Shown here piece after piece: positions 7,401 to 11,049 of a stretch of DNA of 11,049 nucleotides. Made by a program: the position numbers and the translations under genes. Origin of the DNA: an uncultured Desulfovibrionaceae bacterium (GTDB taxonomy: Bacteria; Desulfobacterota; Desulfovibrionia; Desulfovibrionales; Desulfovibrionaceae); assembly GCA_949427775.1 (NCBI GenBank), contig CASQEL010000035.1, forward strand, positions 1 to 11,049, written 5' to 3'. Position 1 is the first letter of the stretch. Every line of letters starts with the position of its first letter. The notes under the pieces were generated by a model. The model was not told where the DNA came from, searched no databases, and saw only the letters and a list, made by a program, of their open reading frames with translations.

Positions 7401-7490
7401 AACTTTCTTGAGCTTCTCGACGACTTCCGCAAAGTCTGTGCCGCTGCCGAGACCTGAAAAATATATGCTGCCGGACGAATAGGTTGCCAT
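4422..7490 (-). CDS. fliD: Flagellar filament capping protein FliD (hook-associated protein 2), expanded
   Basis: FliD is exported through the flagellar type III apparatus and forms the cap at the filament tip that promotes flagellin assembly. The N-terminus (SGSIYFSGLGSGTDFAEVVEKL) and the following coiled segment (about 20-80) match the FliD_N domain. The C-terminus (about 940-1015, ANYQSIMDNIQTKIDRETER) is the FliD_C helical region and ends in a run of five Ser. The protein has 1022 residues, about twice the E. coli or Salmonella protein. The excess is five tandem modules between about 136 and 640, each with YTVT-like, DG(T/S)xxTVxV, TWxDLxxAL-type and terminal Trp elements, resembling flagellin hook IN motifs. 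The ATG at 7490 has GAGGG 7 nt upstream. One Cys (792) occurs in this exported protein. A sigma-28-type and an extended -10 promoter lie upstream; fliS follows. Family call secure; surface-module function unknown. Confidence 0.95.
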   Translation of the reverse strand: MATYSSGSIYFSGLGSGTDFAEVVEKLKKVEEIPKAQLQNWQADWQKRYDAFGEIISAVREAKNTLSGLNSPTKFLKKIASSADEKVLRATANANAVDGEHTIDIKQMASNSIWAFTGHYDSKDTILNTTGTTQTFSYSYKGKRRDINVPKNTTLEGLANQINNDPQNPGVRMSLIHDGDGYTFQIQGKDSGKDAVLSVFPSSGLVGFEGETATWTSSAVKDPSAPFDPDAATQNEYVYTVIKNDGTSVETRVIKGNESLKDLADAINAAAGQNIASVNGKKLTLSGDAMGLQYRTKGKDADAAWSDNLNVSGMAAVPTVSYAAGGTFQETDAIGVSGTDVTFTLDMQDGSTKTVVIDGGSTWEDLKKKVYDEHKVNLYYDKDDSGNITGLNVKGAKRVESDAGFPGSADTPNISWASSATPTTTAAMPSGFEPTDVIIPAGDAKQYTVTLADGTAKTVTVAANGTWNDLASALKTVGVTATFKKDDATGIYSMSLSGATKLTVKNESTGNQDIVGSSPYTTWSSTSAFSKADTIDPKAVPAVLTYTVTDKDGNAHSVTVNSGQSMKDVITALQGAGVNAKWVDGDGKEIVDDGSGGWTYADGSGAYAGDAYVQMENVKRVEGRNLDGRITESSLWAIQDAQNAIFMVDNWPRPVESASNTVTDVIDGVTLTLVEKGKTRVTVAADTNSVKENIQTVLDAVNTVLSKVQELTKFDENKSQASYDKEDDNYSSSQWDMEKGSVLTGNYGVQLLNTRIKTLVSSAPPGFQNIQGSNLLSGDFIATLSQMGIKTCTEEGNPNYGLLMIAPPSGNDELQALDQKRFDEALSKHLDDVINLFSSDSVGSTTSSDFRYANHIKGTTKAGTYNISYTVNDAGDITEVFINGARANGDSAMGAGWFTAGSDAGDAAGLSIQIDNFTPGTHSGTMSIKQGKIGEMEDFFSSELKYNKYEPERNGALMILQANYQSIMDNIQTKIDRETERIALWEKREKAKYARLETLLGNYNQQQTALQSQLTQLSSSSS
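5583..7085 (-). repeat. Five tandem ~100-residue modules encoded within fliD
   Basis: Modules begin near FliD residues 136, 237, 341, 446 and 544, spacings of 101, 104, 105 and 98. Shared positions include YTVTLADGTAKTVTV (447-461), YTVTDKDGNAHSVTV (546-560), FTLDMQDGSTKTVVI (343-357) and YVYTVIKNDGTSVET (237-251). Each is followed by a short amphipathic helix (TTLEGLANQI, ESLKDLADAI, STWEDLKKKV, GTWNDLASAL, QSMKDVITAL), and each module closes with a Trp (215, 305, 416, 523, 636). Similarity is at the protein level; no long identical DNA repeats are visible, so the duplications are not recent. Confidence 0.7.
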
Positions 7491-7551
7491 GACGTTACCC
7501 TCGCGTGGAAGATCTTGCCCCGAGACAGGGCCGCGAGCTTTTGTTGCAAAT

Positions 7552-7560
7552 ATTATACCA
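7552..7560 (-). promoter_or_regulatory. Extended -10 (sigma-70-type) promoter upstream of fliD
   Basis: TGGTATAAT on the - strand (7560-7552) is a perfect extended -10 element (TGN followed by TATAAT) in an AT-rich pocket of GC-rich DNA. At 17-nt spacing the -35 region (GAGCGG) does not match, as is usual for extended -10 promoters. Transcription would start near 7545 and give a leader of about 55 nt. Confidence 0.55.
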
Positions 7561-7597
7561 TTACTACATGCGCACCGCTCACGATATTCCTTTCTTT

Positions 7598-7625
7598 TTA
7601 TCGGCAGACATTCGCGGGATGTTTA
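7598..7625 (-). promoter_or_regulatory. Sigma-28 (FliA)-type flagellar promoter for fliD-fliS
   Basis: On the - strand TAAA (7625-7622) is followed after 16 nt by GCCGATAA (7605-7598), identical to the sigma-28 -10 consensus. The canonical spacing in the E. coli consensus (TAAA, 15 nt, GCCGATAA) is one base shorter. The start would be near 7590, about 100 nt before fliD. A perfect 8-base -10 at the expected place before a late flagellar gene makes chance unlikely. Confidence 0.8.
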
Positions 7626-7645
7626 GGGGCGGCCCCCGGCGCCCC
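7626..7645. repeat. GC dyad abutting the sigma-28 promoter
   Basis: GGGGCG (7626-7631) and CGCCCC (7640-7645) are inverted around an 8-nt loop and touch the upstream edge of the TAAA -35 element (7622-7625). It could be an operator or simply GC-rich structure. Confidence 0.3.
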
Positions 7646-7646
7646 G

Positions 7647-7710
7647 CCTGCCGCAAAGCCGTTTTTTCCGTCCCGCGGCGTTGCAAGGTCAAGATTGGCC
7701 TTGCGGCAGG
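7647..7710. repeat. 10-bp inverted repeat with nested hairpin upstream of the fliD promoters
   Basis: CCTGCCGCAA (7647-7656) is perfectly inverted as TTGCGGCAGG (7701-7710). Overlapping its right arm, GCAAGGTCAA (7683-7692) pairs with TTGGCCTTGC (7695-7704), 9 Watson-Crick pairs and one G-T. The outer repeat and the inner hairpin share 7701-7704, so as RNA they would compete. No T-run follows on either strand. Function unknown: candidate operator or structured transcript. Confidence 0.5.
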
Positions 7711-7811
7711 TTCGCTACAGCTTCGCCCGATGTGCGCCGTGCGCCTTGCCGGTCGCAAACATGCGGCGTTTCGCGGACGGCGTCGGCATGAAAGCTGACC
7801 CCGGAGCGACT

Positions 7812-7878
7812 CCGCCGGGAAATGTCGTGAAAACACCCCGGCGGGCATGGAAATCCCGGCGAGACGAGAGCCCGCCGG
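7812..7878 (-). terminator. Competing hairpins past tsaB, possible operon terminator
   Basis: CCGGCGGGC (7838-7846) is perfectly inverted as GCCCGCCGG (7870-7878), 9 bp with a 23-nt loop. On the - strand this is 34 nt past the tsaB stop and is followed by GGTGTTTTCA, a weak T-rich stretch. The same left arm can pair instead with CCGCCGGG (7812-7819 with 7837-7844, 8 bp, 17-nt loop). The first hairpin is a plausible but imperfect terminator for dxr-rseP-tsaB. Confidence 0.4.
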
Positions 7879-7911
7879 ATCGGTTGGGCTTCTCTCGGGG
7901 CGGAAGGCGGG

Positions 7912-8721
7912 TCAGGCCGGTTCGCCGGGAGCGGGAGTCCGGCGCAACAGGCGAGCCAGGGCCGCGTGGGCGGCTTCCGGAGCTTCACCCCGGCGGGCGG
8001 CGATGTCGGAAAGGTTCTCCACCGCGTCGCAGGGGCGCACGTACAGCGGTTCGATGTCCGCGGCGGCGTAGACGGCGTTTTGGGCCAGCAGCCACAACGC
8101 TTCGGGCGAGGGCGTGGACGCCGCGTCCGGCAGCAGCAACGCGGCGGGACAATGCTCCTCAAACAGCGCCCGACGACGCGCAAGGCCGCTGCCGACAACG
8201 ACGGGGGCCGGGGCCGCGTTGATGCGCCGGACAGCCTCATCCGGACTGATCAGCTCCAACGGCGCGGACACATGCGGCGGCGCTTCCGCGCCCGAGGAGA
8301 CAAAAGTCTGACAGTGCACGCAGTTACGCCGGGCATGGGTCAGCACCCAGAGCGAAGCGCCCCCGTCGTGCTTCGCCCCGGAACCGCGGCGCAGGCGGGC
8401 GGCGTTGTCGGCCGCGCAGGAGAGGGCCTGCATATAGTCCAGCCCGGCCAGGAGCGCCCCGGTGCAGCGGCGCAGGGCCGCCGCCGTGGCCAGAACCAGG
8501 CGCACGCCGGTGAAACTGCCCGGACCGCGCACGCAGGCGATACGGGTCACGTCGCGGGCCTCGCAGCCCAGGCGGGCCCACATGTCCGCCAGGGCCGGAG
8601 CCAGAATTTCCGTGCCGCGCGTAGGCGCGTTCCAGGCCTGCGTACAGAGCGGGACGCCGTCCCGCCCCAGCAGGATCTGCAATACGCCTTCGGCGGCGTT
8701 GAGCACCAGGGTCAGGCTCAT
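7912..8721 (-). CDS. tsaB: tRNA threonylcarbamoyladenosine biosynthesis protein TsaB
   Basis: TsaB is the non-catalytic partner of TsaD in the cytoplasmic complex that transfers threonylcarbamoyl to A37 of ANN-decoding tRNAs (t6A). The 269-residue product has the TsaB signature GPGSFTGVR (66-74) followed by LVLATAAAL, a THARRNCVHCQTF strand with a CxxC-like pair, and near the C-terminus EPLYVRPCDAVENL, the usual end of the family. The N-terminal strand reads LTLVLNAAEG where E. coli TsaB has an AIDTAT-type stretch, so the acidic residue of the ASKHA phosphate motif is replaced by Asn. The ATG at 8721 overlaps the rseP stop as ATGA and has GGAGG 9 nt upstream inside rseP; a longer frame from 8757 lacks family resemblance. 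It is the last gene of dxr-rseP-tsaB and is probably translationally coupled. Length slightly above the 231-residue E. coli protein. Confidence 0.9.
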   Translation of the reverse strand: MSLTLVLNAAEGVLQILLGRDGVPLCTQAWNAPTRGTEILAPALADMWARLGCEARDVTRIACVRGPGSFTGVRLVLATAAALRRCTGALLAGLDYMQALSCAADNAARLRRGSGAKHDGGASLWVLTHARRNCVHCQTFVSSGAEAPPHVSAPLELISPDEAVRRINAAPAPVVVGSGLARRRALFEEHCPAALLLPDAASTPSPEALWLLAQNAVYAAADIEPLYVRPCDAVENLSDIAARRGEAPEAAHAALARLLRRTPAPGEPA

Positions 8722-9806
8722 CCCCCGAGTCCTCCGAAGTTTTTGATGATGCGCCACACGTCATTGAAGGTCGCCAGCACCATAAGTCCGATCAGGAAAA
8801 CAAACCCCGCCTGTGTGGTCACGGCGCGGATACGCGGGCTCAGCGGGCGGCGCATGACGGTTTCCAGGGCGAAGAACAGAATATGCCCGCCGTCCAGCAC
8901 GGGAATGGGCAGGAGGTTCAGGATGGCCAGATTGATGCTGATCAACGCTGTGAGGGCCAGCACGTTGGAGAGTCCCTCCTGGGCCTGTTGGCCGACCATC
9001 TGTGCGATCATGATGGGACCGCCCACCTGATCCAGAGGCACCACGCGCTGCACCAGTTTCACCATGCCCTGCCAGATAAGGGAACCCATGTCCCAGGTGC
9101 GTTGCGCGCCCGCCACGGCGGCGGAGAAAAAGCCCAGATCGCGGTAGCGCATCTGTCCGGAAGCGCGAATGCCCACTTGCCAGAGGGGTTTTTCTTCCCC
9201 GAAGATGGTCTTGCGCATCACGCTCCTGGGCTTGACGGTCACGGCGCGTTCGACGCCGTCCCGCGTCACCACCATGGTCAGGGGCGTGCCCTGACTGCCG
9301 GTGATCCGCTCCGAAAGGACGTTCCAGTCCGGCACGGGCGCGCCGTTGATCGACAGCACCGTGTCCCCCGCCCGCAGACCCGCGGCGGCGGCCGGGCTGT
9401 CGGCTTCTATGCCGCCGATGTCGGGCAGGATGTCGGCTTCGCCCTTGACGTAGGCCAGCCCCCAGCAGAGCAGCCAGGCCAGCAGGATGTTGGCCAGCGG
9501 TCCGGCCGCCACCACCAGCAGGCGCTGCCAGGGCGGCCGGTGCGAAAAGCTCTCCTCTTTGGTGAAACCTTCGGGGAGTTCGGCATCCTCCTCTTCGCCC
9601 ACCAGGGCCACGTAGCCGCCCAGGGGCACGGCGGAGAGCCGGTATTCGGTTTTGCCGCGAGTGCGTCCCCAGATTTTGGGGCCGAACCCCAGGGAAAAGG
9701 TGGAAACGCCCATGCCCAGCCATCGGGCCACCAGGAAGTGCCCCAGTTCGTGAAAGAATATCAGGCCGCCCAGAACGAGGATGACGGAAACAATGGTTAT
9801 GATCAC
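8718..9806 (-). CDS. rseP: Site-2-type intramembrane zinc metalloprotease RseP
   Basis: An inner-membrane protease that cuts transmembrane segments of anti-sigma factors or signal-peptide remnants. The 362-residue protein starts with a transmembrane helix containing the zinc motif HELGH (19-23, catalytic Glu20). Then come SLGFGPKIWG (38-47), a membrane segment with GPLANILLA (102-110), one PDZ domain (about 120-195, DSPAAAAGLRAGDTVLSING) and NLLPIPVLDGG (297-307) with the third zinc ligand Asp305. A last hydrophobic helix (333-347) precedes the C-terminus. E. coli RseP is longer and has two PDZ domains; only one is evident here. The start is GTG at 9806, overlapping the dxr stop as GTGA, with AGGA 9 nt upstream. 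It is coupled to tsaB downstream by ATGA. No rseA or sigma-E gene is in view, so the substrate is unknown. Confidence 0.95.
   Translation of the reverse strand: MIITIVSVILVLGGLIFFHELGHFLVARWLGMGVSTFSLGFGPKIWGRTRGKTEYRLSAVPLGGYVALVGEEEDAELPEGFTKEESFSHRPPWQRLLVVAAGPLANILLAWLLCWGLAYVKGEADILPDIGGIEADSPAAAAGLRAGDTVLSINGAPVPDWNVLSERITGSQGTPLTMVVTRDGVERAVTVKPRSVMRKTIFGEEKPLWQVGIRASGQMRYRDLGFFSAAVAGAQRTWDMGSLIWQGMVKLVQRVVPLDQVGGPIMIAQMVGQQAQEGLSNVLALTALISINLAILNLLPIPVLDGGHILFFALETVMRRPLSPRIRAVTTQAGFVFLIGLMVLATFNDVWRIIKNFGGLGG
8731..8735 (-). promoter_or_regulatory. Ribosome binding site for tsaB inside rseP
   Basis: GGAGG on the - strand lies 9 nt before the ATG at 8721, within the last rseP codons. 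Together with the ATGA overlap it decides the tsaB start and indicates translational coupling. Confidence 0.65.
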
Positions 9807-11049
9807 GAGAGGTGGTCCTGTATGCCGGCCCAGGCGCGCACCTGCCGGCGGGTTTTTTTGTCCAGGGCTTCAATGGACTCCAGCAGGGGAGCCACCTGAG
9901 CCATACGGGTTCCCGCCGGCGGCGGGCACAGCGGATCGTGGCCCGGATCGGCGGCGGCGTGCTCGTCCATGGCCCGTTCCAGCAGGGCGGGAATGTCCAT
10001 GAACCGGATGCGTCCTTCGAGGAACATCTCCACGGCGGCTTCGTTGGCGGCGTTGAGCACCACCGACTGCCCTCCGCGCTCCCGCAGGGCGCGCCGCGCC
10101 AGATCGAGGCACGGAAAGGAATGTAAATCCGGCGGCAGGAAGGTCAAGGTTCCGGCTTTCACCAGATCCAGCGGTTCGACCCCGGTGGACAGGCAATGGG
10201 GCCAGCCCAGGCAGTGGGCGATGGCCATGCGCATGTCCGGGGACCCCATCTGGGCCATAAGCGAACCGTCCATGAACTCCACCAGCGAGTGCACCACGGA
10301 TTGCGGATGGACCACCACCTCAATGGTTTCCAGGGGCGCGCCGTAAAGGTGGAAGGCCTCCATGACTTCCAGCCCCTTGTTCATCAGGGTGGCGGAGTCG
10401 ATGGTGATTTTCGCTCCCATGCTCCAGTTGGGATGCTTGAGGGCCTGCTCACGAGTGACGGAAGCCAGTTCCGCGCGGGTGCGTCCCCGGAAGGGACCGC
10501 CCGAGGCTGTGAGGATGATGCGCCGCACGTGGTCGCCCTCGCGTCCGGCCAGAGCCTGGAAAACGGCGTTGTGTTCCGAGTCCACGGGCAGAATGACGGC
10601 CCCGGTACGGGCGCAGATGTCGCGGATCACGCCGCCCGCCAGCACGAGGGATTCCTTGTTGGCCAGACACACCACCTTGCCCGCCAGCGCGGCGGCCACG
10701 GTGCCCCGCAGCCCCGCCGCGCCCACCTGGGCCGAGAGCACGGTGGAGGCTTCGGGCAACGCCGCCAGATGGGCGTAGCCGTCGGGACCGGTGACGATGG
10801 TGGGGTTGTAGCCGCGGGGCAGCAGCGCGCGCAGCGCGTCGGCGGCCGGACCGTCCAGCACGCCCAGCCATGCGGGCCGCCGGCGATCGGCCTGTTCGGC
10901 CAGACGCCGCACATTACGCGCCCCGGCCAGAGCCGTCACGGTGAACAGATGCGGGGCGGACTCCACCACACGCAGGGCGTTGACGCCGATGGAGCCCGTG
11001 CTGCCCAGCAGCACCAGGGCGCGGGGCGTGGTTTTCGTCCACGCGGGGG
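9803..11049 (-). CDS. dxr: 1-deoxy-D-xylulose 5-phosphate reductoisomerase (N-terminus cut by window edge)
   Basis: DXR converts DXP to 2-C-methyl-D-erythritol 4-phosphate with NADPH, the first committed step of the MEP isoprenoid pathway in the cytoplasm. The frame is open to the right edge; visible residues before the NADPH motif read PAWTKTTPRALVLLGSTGSIG, so probably only the first few residues are missing. Numbered from the GTG at 11014, motifs are GSTGSIG (4-10), NKESLVLAGG (119-128), PVDSEHNAVF with metal ligands Asp145 and Glu147, TASGGPF (169-175), HPNWSMGAKITIDSATLMNKGLE (194-216) with the third ligand Glu216, VHPQSVVHS (237-243 region) and NAANEAAVEMF (321-331). All catalytic residues known from E. 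coli DXR are present. It overlaps rseP by GTGA. In related genomes uppS and cdsA commonly precede it; those would be outside the window. Confidence 0.97.
   Translation of the reverse strand, partial: PAWTKTTPRALVLLGSTGSIGVNALRVVESAPHLFTVTALAGARNVRRLAEQADRRRPAWLGVLDGPAADALRALLPRGYNPTIVTGPDGYAHLAALPEASTVLSAQVGAAGLRGTVAAALAGKVVCLANKESLVLAGGVIRDICARTGAVILPVDSEHNAVFQALAGREGDHVRRIILTASGGPFRGRTRAELASVTREQALKHPNWSMGAKITIDSATLMNKGLEVMEAFHLYGAPLETIEVVVHPQSVVHSLVEFMDGSLMAQMGSPDMRMAIAHCLGWPHCLSTGVEPLDLVKAGTLTFLPPDLHSFPCLDLARRALRERGGQSVVLNAANEAAVEMFLEGRIRFMDIPALLERAMDEHAAADPGHDPLCPPPAGTRMAQVAPLLESIEALDKKTRRQVRAWAGIQDHLS

Larger units (their letters stand above)
7491..7911. other. 421-bp intergenic region with promoters and dense inverted repeats
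   Basis: No convincing gene is present; the open frames here encode Arg/Pro-rich sequence typical of antisense GC-rich DNA. From left to right it holds the fliD ribosome site (7498-7502), an AT-rich promoter zone (7545-7625), a GC dyad abutting the sigma-28 -35 box (7626-7645), a 10-bp inverted repeat enclosing a near-perfect hairpin (7647-7710), about 100 bp without clear signals, and competing hairpins (7812-7878) past the tsaB stop. Confidence 0.7.

Noticed and set aside
7579..7848. 89-codon - strand frame in the gene-free interval before fliD
   Set aside because: It covers the sigma-28 promoter and the inverted repeats, has Arg/Pro-rich composition and no ribosome site.
7515..8222. 235-codon + frame and a 183-codon - frame (7689-8240) reaching into the intergenic region
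   Set aside because: Arg/Pro/Ala-rich products with no recognisable domain; they overlap tsaB in another frame and show no ribosome site.
8883..9899. 338-codon + frame, and a 370-codon alternate - frame at 8761-9873
   Set aside because: Both are shadows of rseP, which carries HELGH, PDZ and NLLPIPVLDGG motifs in its own frame.
1..11049. Mobile elements, CRISPR arrays, tRNA/rRNA genes, phage or defence genes
   Set aside because: I saw no transposase, integrase, spaced direct-repeat array, or tRNA/rRNA signature. All sizeable genes belong to conserved housekeeping, metabolic or motility families.

Overview
The window is GC-rich chromosomal DNA from a Gram-negative, flagellated bacterium. The gene content fits a deltaproteobacterial sulfate reducer of the Desulfovibrionaceae: a dxr-rseP-tsaB block, a fliD-fliS pair, and a bifunctional PFK-2/FBPase-2-like gene beside tyrS. 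That placement is an inference from gene content and style, not a database match. All recognisable genes are housekeeping or motility genes. I see no insertion sequence, CRISPR array, tRNA or rRNA gene.

Layout, left to right. A LysR-family regulator on the + strand has lost its N-terminal DNA-binding half at the window edge (1-725). Everything else lies on the - strand. Reading in the direction of transcription (right to left), the first unit is dxr (cut at the right edge), rseP and tsaB, joined by 4-base stop/start overlaps. A 421-bp gene-free region (7491-7911) follows. It holds the probable end of that operon and the promoters of the next. Then comes fliD, which is unusually long (1022 aa) with five tandem modules of about 100 residues, and fliS, which carries a Pro/Ala-rich tail of about 130 residues. 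A strong intrinsic terminator follows fliS. Last come tyrS and a gene for a two-domain protein resembling eukaryotic 6-phosphofructo-2-kinase/fructose-2,6-bisphosphatase. Its probable terminator lies inside the 3' end of the convergent LysR gene.

How the genes work together. dxr (isoprenoid precursors), rseP (intramembrane protease) and tsaB (t6A tRNA modification) form a translationally coupled housekeeping operon. fliD and fliS encode the filament cap and the flagellin chaperone. A sigma-28 (FliA)-type promoter and a separate extended -10 promoter sit upstream of fliD, as expected for late flagellar genes. tyrS and the PFK-2/FBPase-2-like gene are co-directional and probably co-transcribed, without an obvious functional link.

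The points most worth a second look are the eukaryote-like PFK-2/FBPase-2 architecture, the modular expansion of FliD, the FliS tail, the stacked promoters before fliD, and the dense inverted repeats in the 421-bp intergenic region.
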